Positions 38,630 to 49,907 of a stretch of 64,000 bases of DNA are shown piece by piece (positions within the stretch are counted from its first letter, which is position 1; every line of letters begins with the position of its first letter). The DNA lies in contig NC_051106.1 of assembly GCF_901709675.1 (NCBI RefSeq), positions 6,272,001-6,336,000 of the forward strand, read 5' to 3'. The notes beneath the pieces are model-generated. The model was not told where the DNA came from. It made no database searches and was given only the letters and a program-made list of their open reading frames with translations. The position numbers and the translations under genes are program-made. The stretch comes from Syngnathus acus (taxonomy: Eukaryota; Chordata; Actinopteri; Syngnathiformes; Syngnathidae).

Positions 38630-39889
38630 ATGGATTTCAATTCGGATGACGACAAGCAATATTGTGAAGCGGCTCTGGAGATTGAGTCTTCCCATTTCAG
38701 AGTCAGTCATTCTCAAGGAGGCCAGGTGGATGGGGCTAAAAAGGAGTTCAATAAGAAAAGGTAAATTCACCATCAATCTGTCCAAAAATGATTCAAACCG
38801 CTTGTCATGTGTCCGGTCAGTCGCTCGGGCAACAATCCAGGCAGGCTAAAACGAGTCTCGTCGTATAAGAGGAAGACCCGACATTTGGCGGTGGCTCGGA
38901 AAAAGCCCCAAGGGTCAGGCGGGACGCAGGATGCGGAAAAGAACGACAACAAGATGAATATTCAGCAGGAGATGTTTGACACGGATCCTCAGGTGTTGAC
39001 GGCAAACCACGATACTCAACTCGATGAGTTCTCCAAACTTGCCGAGGTCAGCAATAAATTCCTACAAGTAATCGTTGGTGGTTATTCTGAATCATATTTT
39101 CTGATTTTCCCAGCTCGCGAAAGATCACAGCACAATAACCGAGGTGCTCCTTGGAAGAAACTTAAGACTTAAAGTAGGCTTAACACTGTGGAAGCGACAT
39201 TTTGGAGAACTGATAACGTATTTCCAAAGGTATTGTAAATTTTTACAAATTGAAGACAGACTCGATCAATTGATCAATTGTCACGTCATCCTCAGAATCC
39301 AAGATAACAGCGTCTTTGTTGACATGCTCCCTCTAATAAGCAAACGGTAAGATCGTCATGGTAACGCTCTGCCAGTAAATGTTAGTCTAGTCTAATGTTC
39401 TCCGCAGCATAGATGATGACGATGACTCCAACATCACCATCGGCTGTTGCGTGGACCTCTTCCCATTGGTTCGGAATGTTCTCGCCAGTCCATATGAAGA
39501 GTGAGTTCGGATCTCGGAAGCTGTTGTCACGCTTGATCTCAAATGTTTTCGGTCCGTTTAGATACGTCACTGTCGGTTTGATGTGGATCCATTCGGTTTT
39601 GAAACGCTGGTGGGAGCAGCTTCAAGAATGTGGATCGGCCGAGACTTTTTTGGATAGGTACGTCTGCTCTCTAACCAACTCAATACGACATCAACCTGTA
39701 AATGAATTTTTTTTTATATATTGCGTTTATGATCCGGTTAATTATTGTTGCAGAAACTTCCACGTCTTTAATCAGCAGTTGCTGGGATTATGGCAGCGAG
39801 AGCCGAAACTGAAATCTTTTCCCGGTTCTGCAGGAGACATGGCAAAGGTCATTGACTCCTTCCTGTCTCAACTTACTTTCCATCCATGA
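38630..39889 (+). CDS. katnbl1: KATNBL1, katanin p80 subunit B-like 1
   Basis: Paralogue of the katanin p80 C-terminal domain. In mammals it binds katanin p60-type subunits and tunes microtubule severing. Exons 38630-38760, 38821-39046, 39114-39229, 39296-39346, 39408-39500, 39562-39657 and 39754-39889 join in frame to 849 nt, 282 residues (human 304). All introns are GT-AG and short; the first is 60 bp. The N-terminal third is basic and poorly conserved (RLKRVSSYKRKTRHLAVARK aligns with the human lysine-rich stretch). From about residue 120 the con80 domain is clear: LLGRNLRLKVGLTLWKR, GCCVDLFPLV, VGLMWIHSVLKRWWEQL and NQQLLGLW. The ATG was chosen as the first in-frame one after an acceptor-like sequence; an upstream non-coding exon is likely. 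An AATAAA lies only about 10 bp after the stop and an ATTAAA near 40018. Confidence 0.95.
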
Positions 39890-40404
39890 AGAGACAGAAA
39901 ATAAACTCCAGTAGAAATTCATCCCTGGAGGTTCTGAAAATGTCTTATGTAATTCAAAATGAAGAAATTTATCAAGCAGGACAAGAAATGTTGATGTGAT
40001 GCTGTCTAGTAGTGACCATTAAATGTTTTCTTTCCACTCTAATGATTGATTTGATATTTAACCGTGAATACATTTGAGCTTAGCTGTCACTTATCAGGAG
40101 CTGAACCTTGCTGGCCTCAAAGCCGAGCTGGACTTCAGCCTTATAAGCTCTTGAAGGCATTTGAGTTGGTGAGAGATATGAGTTGACTCATCTCACTACT
40201 CGCATGTGGCTTTATCTGACTTGACACAGATAAGCAGAAGGGTTGGCGTCTGCCATTGTGATGTCAAGTCGAGGCTGAAGTCCGGCCAAGATTAAAAGGG
40301 ACGGCTTGTTACTTTTGTGTACTTTATATTTGTGCTTGATTAAAGTTGCAGTGTGGGTGAAGACGTGCTGATTATTATTTTTTTACTGTGGGTCTTGAGT
40401 GAAG
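39890..40404 (+). promoter_or_regulatory. katnbl1 3' end and promoter/5'UTR exon of the fibrinogen-like gene
   Basis: This 500-bp gap holds the likely katnbl1 poly(A) signals and then the start of the next gene. A TATA-like CTTTATATTT lies near 40322-40331. A non-coding exon appears to end GAGTGAAG|GTAAGA at 40404, and a TTGCAG acceptor at 40473-40478 opens the start-codon exon after a 74-bp intron. The exact start site is inferred. Confidence 0.4.
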
Positions 40405-40482
40405 GTAAGACTTTTTTTTTGTGCCTCGTTTTTTCTTTATACTCACTTCTGCTTGATGCATTTAAAACGTGATTGCAGGAGG

Positions 40483-41593
40483 ATGGTGATATTTAAAGTT
40501 TGGCTCGTGCTTTTGCTCTTGCCGAGTCTATTGGGAGTCAACATGGAGCATCTCCAAGGAGAGAATTTGCATCTGCTACCTCCTGATCAGCATAATGTGG
40601 TCATGAATTATGGAATGAAAGGTAGATCCCATTTCCTTCAATTATAGTTAAAACCCCTCTGTGATTAAAATTCGATGTGAAGGAAACTCATTCAATTTTT
40701 GCATAATTGCTGCGTCAGCAGTTTTATAGTCATAACAGAATTGAAATGGAAAGAAAAAATGTAATATTTAAAGTCATAGTTAATGTTATTTATTTTCTGA
40801 GTCCAATTAAATCTCTTCAAGTTAACATCTCTTATTGCCCCCCCGGAAGTGTTACAATAAAATCTCTTCAAGTTAACATCTCTGATTGTCACCTGCAGTG
40901 TTACCGAGAGATTGCCACGAAATGCTCATGAGCTCTTCAGGTCACGCCAGGGACGGCGTGTACCTGATCCAACCGGGGGACGCCCCAATCCTGGTCTTCT
41001 GCGCCATGCAGGAAGGAGGATGGACCGTAGTCCAGCACATCACCGTTAACAGTAGCGTCAATTTTGACCGAGTGTGGGCCGACTATAAACGAGGTTTCGG
41101 TGACGTCACTGGCGATCACTGGCTCGGGAATGAATACCTGCACCAGCTTAGTGGAGGCCCGGTACGCTACAAACTAGGAGTGAAACTCGTGGACCGAGAC
41201 GCCGTGACAAAAATGGGGGAGTACGATCCGTTCCTGGTGGAGGGCGAGTCATCGGCGTACAGGTTGAGGCTGGGTTTGTTCCATGGCACGGCCGTGGACG
41301 CCCTCACCCAGGACACGGAGAACTACCTGCACGATAATCAAAAATTCACCACTAAGGACAGAGACAATGATAATTACTTCCAGAACTGTGCCAAGTTGGA
41401 GTTCCAGGGAGTGGCCGGTGGAGGTTGGTGGTACGACGCCTGCGCTGGTGCCAATCTGAACCGAAGAAATGTCATCTACTGGCAAAAGGACTGCAACAAA
41501 GAGCGATTGTGCAAGTACGCATGGATGATGGTGAAACCGTCACACACGGTTAAAGCTGTTCATTGCGCTGACTGCAAAAAGGATGAGTTATGA
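40483..41593 (+). CDS. Fibrinogen C-terminal domain protein with signal peptide and C-terminal KDEL
   Basis: Two coding exons (40483-40621 and 40899-41593) give 277 residues. Residues 1 to about 18 form a signal peptide (VIFKVWLVLLLLPSLLG). After a short linker without a coiled coil, the fibrinogen C-terminal domain runs from PRDCHEML to near the end. It keeps the DRDNDN calcium-site motif, the flanking NCAK and DACAGANLN cysteine segment, and GGWWYDAC. Fibrinogen-like proteins of this kind are normally secreted lectins or hepatokines. This one ends CADCKKDEL-stop, an ER-retrieval signal, preceded by a cysteine pair absent from most relatives. The closest family by feel is FGL1-like; I do not assign an orthologue. 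The gene lies head-to-tail after katnbl1 and convergent with chrm5. The intron just before exon 2 carries a tandem duplication (see 40809). Confidence 0.9.
40809..40908 (+). repeat. 51-bp tandem duplication spanning a splice acceptor
   Basis: Two units begin AAATCTCTTCAAGTTAACAT at 40809 and 40860. The first 24 bp are identical. Each unit ends with the region that in copy 2 is the CCTGCAG acceptor and first exon bases (TGTTACC); copy 1 has decayed to CCCGGAAGTGTTACA. Period 51 bp. Confidence 0.9.
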
Positions 41594-42677
41594 AAAGCTT
41601 CTCAGCAGAAGATGCAATGTGGCTCTGGACAACGATCAGGTAATTGTACAAAAAAAAGCTCTCCTGGAGGCTTTTTAAATACTCAAATTAGAAAAGTCCC
41701 AGAAAAATACATATATAAGATGAATTTAAAAAAAATAACATCAAGACTCAATATATTCTGCAGGATATTGACATTTATTTGAAGAAAATGGATAAACACC
41801 GTTTCTAAAATACAGAAGCATAAAAGCAACAAACCCAAAAACAACTTCACTATCCAGTATAATGGAAACATACTTTTAAATTCCTGGTTTGAAAGAGTCT
41901 TTCAAAAAAGGAAAAAAATATTGGCTTTGCCTCAGTTAAAAAAAAAAAAAAAAGGCTATTTACAAATAGCAACTTTGTGATGAGAGCTGTATTTAGAGTG
42001 CTGTGGTATAAATACAGTGAAGATGCGCACTAAGAATTAATTGTGGCCAGCAAACAGGATGCTGCCACAACTGCCTGTGCTTGTAAACAACAGCACGTTA
42101 ATTCGAAGCTAAATTATGTCAGACGGAAACAATTACTTGCAACACAACGGGGCTGTACCCTTTTAAACAGGTGACATCCACTGGTGGAGATGGAATATTT
42201 CCTTGAGGGTGGGGCCAAGGATATTTTGGGAGATCCTCAAAATAAACAAAATAAATTTGCAAACCTCCAAAATTCTTTAGAAAACACTATGTTCCCTACT
42301 TTTTCAGCCTTCCAAACATCTTTGGGGGGGCAGCAGTGCCCCCGCGGCCCCCCTCTACCTCCGCCAGTGGTTCCAATCCATCTCTTATATGGCTCCCTCC
42401 ATTTTGTGTTGGCACAGCAATTTTGACAAAGTAGCGACAGGCTGCCTCTCACAGTTAGCGTGGAAAGGACTTAAAATGTCACTAAGGACTTTTTAAACAG
42501 TTGGTTATGATATTTTTGATATATAGGATTATTTTATGTTTGTTAAATTATGTGAAAATGGAATCTAATCTAATAATCAAGTCGCTTTTTAGAGCACCAA
42601 CAGAAGATGTAATGTAACATTCAGGGGGGGTTGTAGGTGAGGCCTCCATTTTGAAAACCTACAGCTTCTAAAATACT
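41594..42677. other. Intergenic gap between convergent genes
   Basis: Contains the 3' flanks of the fibrinogen-like gene (plus) and chrm5 (minus). An A-run lies at 41939-41953. A G/C-tract repeat fragment sits near 42320-42370, which on the minus strand is the same family as 12523 and 35803. No additional gene is seen. Confidence 0.55.
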
Positions 42678-44219
42678 TCAAGAAAGTTTGGCACCGACCA
42701 TTGGGTTTTGTCCGTACCAGTAGAGTTTCTCCTCAATCCGCTTCTTCTTCCACTGGCAGAGTAGAAGCATGCGGAAGGTCTTTTGGAAGGTTTTGTTGCA
42801 GAGGGCGTAGCACATTGGGTTGACGGTGCTGTTGACGTAGCACAGCCAGTAGCCCAGATGCCACAGGGACACGGGGATGCAGTCTGAGCAGAAAGTGGAT
42901 ATCAGCACCATGATGTTATACGGCGTCCATGTTAGGATGAACGCCAGGAGGATGGCGCTGAGGGTCTGCGCTGCCTTCCTCTCTTTAATCAGCACCATCC
43001 TCTTCCTCTTTGTCATCTGGTTCTTCAGCGTGACATCCTTGAACGCCGAATGGGCGGCCGGAGCGTTGACCGACTCCGCCGAGGATGACCCGGTTTTGGC
43101 ATCGCCGTTTTTGCCCCGGTGCGGGGCCAAGGCGTCTTTGGTGGCGGGTTTGAATTTGTACGACACGCACTTGCTACTCTTCTGAGAGTTGCTTTTGGGC
43201 GGCGTTTGGAAGAAGCTGTCCTCGTCGTAGCTGCTTAGCTGTTCGCTCTCGCTCCCCGCCACGCTCTTACCGCCCTCGCAAACTTGGTTCCCCAAAGGGG
43301 GCTGCAAGGTGGACCTGTCTTCATCTTCTGAGGACGCGTAGCTATTGGAGGCGGTCATGGGACCGGTCTTGGACCACTCCTCGTTGGTGGAGGCGGTGGA
43401 CTTGGCGGCGTGGCTTGAGGATGACCATGAGGCTTGGGTGCGGTCCTGCGCCGCAGATTTTAGCTTGCAGCTGAAACACGATCGACTGATCCGTGCCCGG
43501 GTGACGTCGGGTTTTGTGGACTGATTCGCTCCCTGAAGCTCCGCTAAATCCTTGGTCCGTTTTTCTGTTTCTTTATAGATCCGACAGTAGAGGATAGTCA
43601 TGACTGACACGGGGATATAAAACGCTGCAATAGCGGTTCCAAACGTTATAATGGGCTCTGAGAAAAACTGAATCTGGCATTGTCTTTCGGGGACGGTTCT
43701 TTTGCCCACAAAATATTGCCAGCATAGGATAGGCGGTGCCCACAAAACAAGAGACACCAGCCAGGCTAAGCCTATCATGACCCCGGCCCGCTTTGGAGTC
43801 CGTTTGGCTCTGTAGGTGAGAGGCCTGGTGATTGAGAAGTATCTGTCGAAACTGATCACCAGCAAGTTCATGACTGAGGCGTTACTGGCCACGTAGTCCA
43901 CAGCCAACCACAGGTCACATGACAGATTGCCTAAGGCCCAGTAACCCATCAGGATGTAGGAGGTGTACAGGTTCATGGAGAAGACACCGATAATGAGGTC
44001 AGCAGCCGCCAGACTCAGCAAGTAGTAATTGTTCACCGTTTTGAGTTGGCTGTTGACTTTAAAGGAGAGCATCACCAGGATGTTCCCCACTATGGTGATG
44101 AGACTTACAATGGCTGACACGGTCGCTATGGCGACCACCTCCCAGAGATTGTGCGTGACCACTTGGATATCCATTGTGCTGTTGTTTACTGTGACATTTG
44201 GGGCATGCGCAGCTTCCAT
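42678..44219 (-). CDS. chrm5: Muscarinic acetylcholine receptor M5
   Basis: Class A GPCR for acetylcholine that couples to Gq/11 and phospholipase C at the plasma membrane. Single coding exon, 513 residues (human M5 532). Seven membrane segments are visible. TM1 starts near [21 protein letters not shown]3 carries the ligand aspartate in [16 protein letters not shown] and is followed by [11 protein letters not shown] (DRY), and TM6 is [19 protein letters not shown]7 is [18 protein letters not shown] (NPxxY). N-terminal NVT and NNST are glycosylation sites. The third intracellular loop is long, and the receptor ends in a basic [13 protein letters not shown] tail as in M5. Start chosen at ATG 44219 (MEAAHAP); the open frame extends ten codons further only with non-ATG codons. 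M5 rather than M1/M3 is supported by the [19 protein letters not shown] region, the LYW tail and linkage to katnbl1. Teleosts may have two chrm5 copies; which one this is cannot be told. Confidence 0.95.
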   Translation of the reverse strand: MEAAHAPNVTVNNSTMDIQVVTHNLWEVVAIATVSAIVSLITIVGNILVMLSFKVNSQLKTVNNYYLLSLAAADLIIGVFSMNLYTSYILMGYWALGNLSCDLWLAVDYVASNASVMNLLVISFDRYFSITRPLTYRAKRTPKRAGVMIGLAWLVSLVLWAPPILCWQYFVGKRTVPERQCQIQFFSEPIITFGTAIAAFYIPVSVMTILYCRIYKETEKRTKDLAELQGANQSTKPDVTRARISRSCFSCKLKSAAQDRTQASWSSSSHAAKSTASTNEEWSKTGPMTASNSYASSEDEDRSTLQPPLGNQVCEGGKSVAGSESEQLSSYDEDSFFQTPPKSNSQKSSKCVSYKFKPATKDALAPHRGKNGDAKTGSSSAESVNAPAAHSAFKDVTLKNQMTKRKRMVLIKERKAAQTLSAILLAFILTWTPYNIMVLISTFCSDCIPVSLWHLGYWLCYVNSTVNPMCYALCNKTFQKTFRMLLLCQWKKKRIEEKLYWYGQNPMVGAKLS

Positions 44220-44275
44220 AGTTGTGGGCTTAGTTGCACCGCACCACAAAGAGACGTGTTGAATTTGACATTTCC
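44220..44275 (-). other. chrm5: chrm5 5'UTR with splice acceptor and upstream ORF
   Basis: On the minus strand TTTTTTTTCTTAACAG precedes position 44274, a good acceptor, so the coding exon is preceded by a non-coding exon, as usual for muscarinic receptors. The retained leader has ATG at 44271 opening a 13-codon frame that stops at 44230, 10 nt before the receptor ATG. Confidence 0.55.
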
Positions 44276-44279
44276 TGTT

Positions 44280-47200
44280 AAGAAAAAAAAGGGGGATTGG
44301 GGAGAAACATTGTTATTAAGGGAAATGCATTTTGTAGCCACTAGATGGCGATATTTCAAACTGGTGAGCACTAACAATGCACTTTTGATGGAAATTTTGC
44401 TAAATATTATGGATTTAGTGTATTCCATGTAGGAAATAATTACAAATAAAATGATTGGTTCAGTCTACAACAGCCTACTCTCTTTATTTTGTAGTATTTT
44501 TATTTATGGTTGTATGTGAATGGTTTTGTCCAATCAGATTTCAGCATTCATGTAAAGCAAATCTTCTCAGAACCCTCAAACACTGGAGAAACTGCAGTGT
44601 AACATCCTCAAAACTAAATGTATCGTTCCAAAGCCGTATAATTTCTTCCGCCAGCAGATGGCGCCATTGACCCTTCATGTGAGTCTCACTTTGACTCCAC
44701 TGACACACACATTTATCATGGGTGAGGGAGCTACTTGAAATTAATATGCTGTGCTTTTCATGACCTACAAGAAGGCATCATTTCATAATGTGCTGATTAA
44801 ATTTGCCTATTGAATCTACAGAGACCTCAATCTTCTCGCCTCATAGCCATGAGATTATTATTTTTTTCATTGGTGCTCCCGTAGAGGGTAACATTTAACT
44901 TCCACCCTCAGGCTCACACACATCTGCTTAAGTTTGGGCACCGGAACCTGATATTTTCAAGCTATGCTTGAGTAGCACCTCCGCATTTCTCAACACGTGT
45001 GTCCAAAATGCAACATTTTAGCAAAATATCGCAATTTGACAAGCGACTTTCTCATGCATCTGGATTGATTTGACAGCTCCAGCAGTAGCCTGAGGCTCTC
45101 ACAAATAACATTCCCATCTCCAGGGGGGTTCCTCCACCAGGAATTGGATTGGGCCTCACCTTGTTGTCCAACATTTCACATCACATCACTTAAATCTCTC
45201 ATCATTAGACTGAGCCATTACAAGAACGTCTCTTTTTTTTCTTTATTAAAGCGGTCAAACTTAATAAGATATTTCTTTCTTTTTGTCATGGCACTGTAAA
45301 AAAAATTGTCCCCTTACAGGATCCAGGAAAATATGAAGTCTGGTTCGGCGTGACAATATCATCATCACACCACAAATGTAAATGCCCCTAATAACCTACT
45401 GCAATAACACATAAAATAATAATGTGTTCAAAATAATTCATGTGGACGGCTTTTTTTAATTTACCTAATAGCAAGCACATTGCACATAATCCCACACACT
45501 CCAGCTAGAAGAAAGATAGATGATGTATTAAAAATCCAATCCGTCCTCATTAGAAGTGAGGGAATATAATTAGCTTCCATAAAAATTTGTTTTGTGTGGG
45601 TTTCCAGCAAATGGTTTGCAAAGATTGGAACTAAAGTGAGTTTGCATGAAAGTGAAATGTGGGAGTGACGTGATTGGGCAAGCGCTGTTTGTGCCGGTTC
45701 GGATGGTTGCCAAGTCACCATTCATGCCGTTATCTATAATTATAGTGTCATTTGGCCACATATAATGCCAACTAACCACTCATACAATTCAACTTAATTC
45801 GTTTGATTTGAGTGAAAGAGGCGCGAGTTCCTGCTGCAAAAAAGCAGCTGCCGATGATCATGACTCAGTTTGTCATCATTCTGCGGATTGTGTGCCCTCC
45901 CTTGATTTGTGAATGAATGATTTACAGCACAGCCATGTGTGATGATGATGAAGAAGATGATGATGATGTACTTCCTTCATGCATATTCCAGTTTTCAAAA
46001 CATTCAGTGGCATGGTCATTGGAGGAATATCATGCCCGTCTGCAGAGACCTGATTTCTGTCTGCAGGCAATATATGAAATAAAGCTCTGTGAAGGGATAT
46101 GTCACGCAAGATGGATTTTACTCGTGTCAGGGAACTACACGTTAAAATCACGAATGGATGACTCGATTGTTATTTTCGAAAATATTTTACAGATTCATCC
46201 TCATGACATCTAGGCGGTATCAACTTAAATATTGCATTAGGCCCATATGCATAAGTAATGCTTAAGTTTGCTTCAAAGTCAAGCGAAAGTGATAGAATTC
46301 TTCATCTTCTGTGGTCATCTCATCGCTCCCATCCCGTAGCTGGGACGTCATGCTTAATAACCTTCTCTACACTGGGGGCCGCGGCAGCACGACAAATACG
46401 AGCGCGCTGATCGCATATGTTTGGCATTTGTGCAAGGAAGGTCGGAAGATGAGAGATGGAGGAGAAGAGATTAAAAAGGCGTGTGTGTGCCGCGCACAAA
46501 GAAGCCCAGAGGTCTCTGGCACAATGGTTATTACATTTTGCAGTCAGCTCACTGACCCATAGTGAACACTTGTGCCCACAGTCGTATGTGACAATGTCGA
46601 ACAGCACCTGAAAAATGCATTCTGTGCACTGGAGGAGAAACAATATTGTAATCATGAATGTCGGAGCACACAAGCATGCATTGTAAAATACTCTCCAGTC
46701 GTGCTTGGTGGCATTTAATGACTCGAATGCTGAGAAAACAAATGCAAATGAAGCATTAATTTGTGCCAATGCTTTTTCAGCAGGGATTGTCAACGGGTGG
46801 TCCGCGGCCTTCTAGTGGTCCGTGGCGATATTGCAGGTGGTCCGCGAAATTGGAAATGGAAATATAATTGTAACATTTTTAGAAATAATATTGATTTCTC
46901 ATTTAGACTTGATTTATTTTCCAGGTAATTTTGTGAATCATTTACCCATCCAATCATAGAGGATAAAGAATCGATGACTATTGATTGTCTAAATGTGTTG
47001 CTGCACAGTTTGTATTCAAATGTCAGCTGCATTAGCAGCTGCTTCAAGGAATATTTGAATATATAACGTTTATTCAGTGGAAGATTGTCTTAATGTACCG
47101 TCGTGGAAACGACAATGTCCTCTGACTCACTTTCTAAATATGAGTCTGTGAGTGTGCGTCTGCTATGCCGTGTTTGTGCCTCCGGCTATTCTGCTCCTGC

Positions 47201-47640
47201 CTCACAACGTGCATACATGAATAACCTCATTACGTGCATGAATTTGATTTTTTTGTTATTGTTATTGTAGTAATATTCGTGTGGATATATTGTAGGTATT
47301 GGCTATTCATATCGAAGCATTTACTTCAGTGTGATAAAATATAAACCCGTCTTTTAAATGGCTTTAATTTAATTGAAATTTGTAAAAAGAATAAAAAGTG
47401 ATTTCCTCAATATATAAAACTGAACAGACTTCAAATTATTGCCTGACCCTCATTTGTTCTGTCATTGAAACAAAAAGAGGGGAGATTTTGCACTTTCCTT
47501 CAAACTAATTCATAATTCAAAATGATAAGGCGCATTTATTAAAAATGTATTAACATGCATTTGATAATATCACATTTAAAACATCAGCTGACTTTATCGT
47601 ACAGTATTTACTATTCGTGCCACTTTTTTGTGATACAGCA
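44280..47640. other. chrm5 upstream region, no further gene recognised
   Basis: Probably the 5'UTR intron of chrm5. Contains CTCF-like motifs at 44338-44352 and 44651-44665 and a GAT-rich simple tract at 45937-45967. A GGTGGTCCGCGG-containing repeat remnant lies near 46795-46845. The 157-codon minus frame at 46320-46793 has no domain or exon borders. Confidence 0.5.
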
Positions 47641-47656
47641 GGTGTTCCAAGAGGGT

Positions 47657-47705
47657 ACACACACACACACACACACACATACGCACACACACACACACAC
47701 ACACC
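47657..47705. repeat. CA dinucleotide microsatellite
   Basis: About 49 bp of CA repeats, interrupted once by CATACG. Likely polymorphic. Confidence 0.9.
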
Positions 47706-47905
47706 TTCCGTGAGTATTCAATGAGGTAAAAGTGCACATTAATAATCCATGCTAGTGAGACCTCTCAGACATGCACTTGTGCTGCTATTTCCTGTCAAAT
47801 CCGGGTCAAAGCCTCTGAGCAGTCATCAAGAAGTGCATTATTAATCACTTCCGAGTCGCCTAAGACGATGACACACAAAGATTTTAAAAAAATGAAAAAA
47901 TACTC

Positions 47906-48400
47906 ACAGAGGCAGAGGTCAGAATGAGCCTTGCCAGTTAATCCCTTTGTTTTTTCCAGGAAGTCCTCTGGGGGTCAAGTGCATTTTAGAGGTTCAAAAC
48001 ACAGTCGGAGAGGTTGAGGAATCCCGCTGACTTGGAGGCAAAATGTGAGCAAATGGGAGGAGGAGGATGAAGAGGAGGGAGGAGGAGAGAACCGCGCCTG
48101 CTCCACACCATCAGCTACCAACCACAAGAAGTCCAAATATTCCCAAGTTGTTTTCAGCATGGAGTCAAAGGTGAACTTTTAAGTTGAAACAAAACCAGCT
48201 GCTGCTTTTTTGCTCCATCTTCCTCCTCTTCTTCTCTTGCCACTACTGATGATGAGGAAGTTGCATGTGGCTGAGGGACACAAAAGGGAGCTGGTGCTTG
48301 CACGCCGCCGGGAGCAAAAATTCCCACAGGGGCGACTGGTTCATCATGTTTCGGGACAGTGAGCACGCAGCTCCTGAGCCACACAGAGTGGAAGAAGGTG
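47906..48400 (-). other. chrm5: Candidate chrm5 first (non-coding) exon and promoter
   Basis: On the minus strand, GACCTCTGCCTCT|GTGAGTATT near 47905 is a strong donor with nothing coding upstream. The 300-500 bp above it are richer in GC than the flanks and include poly-pyrimidine blocks and a GA-rich simple tract at 48416-48449. Together with the acceptor at 44274 this would make a 3.6-kb 5'UTR intron. Inference, without transcript evidence. Confidence 0.3.
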
Positions 48401-48415
48401 GAGGGTGCATGGATG

Positions 48416-48449
48416 GAGGGAAGGAAGGAAGGAAGGAGGGAGGGAGGGG
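48416..48449. repeat. GGAA/GGGA simple repeat
   Basis: Tandem AAGG and AGGG tetramers (GGAGGGAAGGAAGGAAGGAA, then GGAGGGAGGGAGGGG). Simple purine tract. Confidence 0.85.
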
Positions 48450-48529
48450 CGGGGTCGATTGTGGTCAGATTAAACAGCGGTCCCCGCCGAAGCAGGTCGG
48501 CATTTTAAACAATTTTCTATTGAAGTAGA

Positions 48530-49907
48530 AGTTCTTATTTAAATGTAAACTCATTTTACAAATAATTTTCTTACAAATGATGTATGTCCATACGTAAGTG
48601 CTCATGTAAATAAAACTCCCCTATAACAACCCAGGCTAAACTTACCTCCTCCCTAACCTCCAAAGATGGGTCTCTTAGTCGAGATGCATCACTTTGACAG
48701 ATTTACTGTGCTACTTTCAATTTTTAAGGGACTTTGGCGCCATCTAGTGGCATCATAGGCCGTTTCAAAAAGCACACAAAAAAAGTCTTATGAAACGGGA
48801 GTGATTCTAATATGACTAACAACTAGAAAATGAATTGTAGCTGTTATCTCCAATACCTGCTTTCGCAACTCAGAAAAAGAAAAAAAATTGACACAAGGCG
48901 TCAGATCAGAGGAGTCCTGCTTATCTCCTGCGTGGTGTTTGAGCATGATGGAGGCCAAGGCGGTGTGGCAGACGTGTGGACCGTAAAACACCAGCATTGC
49001 TTTTGTCCTCACATGGGAGAGCGCTGACATGGCCGCAGCAGATAAGGACTGACAGATGTTTTGTGCATGTGTGTGTGCGCTAACCAAGGAATTAATTATT
49101 TCAGCAGCACTGGTTGTCGCTGAGGTCCGTGTATGTTTTAATCCGGATGATAGGTGCTGGACTGTCTAATATGACAGTACGGCTAATGTCAAGTTATAGC
49201 TTGGAACTGGAAAGGTAAAATATATTTTCAAATCCATTATGTGTTGCTGGAAATAAATGGTCCAAAAATTAGCATTTATAGTGATTTGCATTCCATTTTG
49301 ACTTTAGTTATGTGAGAATAAAAAACAATTACCCCACAAGTATTACAATTTTCTCTGTATTCTGTTTTTCAGAGAAAAAAAAAAGATCCTCCTGGAACAA
49401 TTTGGATTTAGTAACTAGTTTTCAGATTTGACTCAAATGTTGTCAAAACATGATGTTTTATGAAAAACTTTTTAATTCAGAAGAAAATGACTTTATTTTT
49501 GTAAGATGGTGGATTTTGTTTCCTCAAAACTTCCAAAATATGATTATTTTAAAAAAATATGCACACATTTGCCTAAGGTTACAACTTTCTTCTTTTTCTT
49601 GCATTTTCATCCTCCTGTAGTCAAACCTTATTGATGACATATTTTTTTCTTTGACAATGCAATCCACAACTCAATAAAAGCCAGCCATTTTATGGCTTTG
49701 TTGAAAGTTGAAATGAAAAGATGAAATCCAGTGATAGCAGCCAAGGCAGCACTCGTATTGTCATGTGCGTCTGTCCTGCTTCTCGTCCACGTTTTGCCAT
49801 GAAGACATCAGCCGTCCCACCTCATAAGCAGCTTTGACCTCGTTTGTCCTTCAGGTCCCGCGGACGCGGCCATCCCTCGCTCGTCACCTCTCGAGCTTGT
49901 TTCCGCC
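48530..49907. other. Intergenic / 3'UTR region of stac
   Basis: The part just below 49908 on the minus strand should be the stac 3'UTR. A minus-sense AATAAA (TTTATT on plus) at 49673-49678 is not clear, so the poly(A) site is undefined. A perfect CTCF-like motif lies at 48736-48750. No other gene is seen. Confidence 0.45.

Noticed and set aside
44220-44249. Ten-codon N-terminal extension of the chrm5 frame
   Set aside because: It would begin at TTG, not ATG, and runs into the 5'UTR. ATG at 44219 gives a standard muscarinic N-terminus with glycosylation sites.
46320-46793. 157-codon minus-strand frame
   Set aside because: No motif, exon border or codon bias; probably chance in the chrm5 upstream region.
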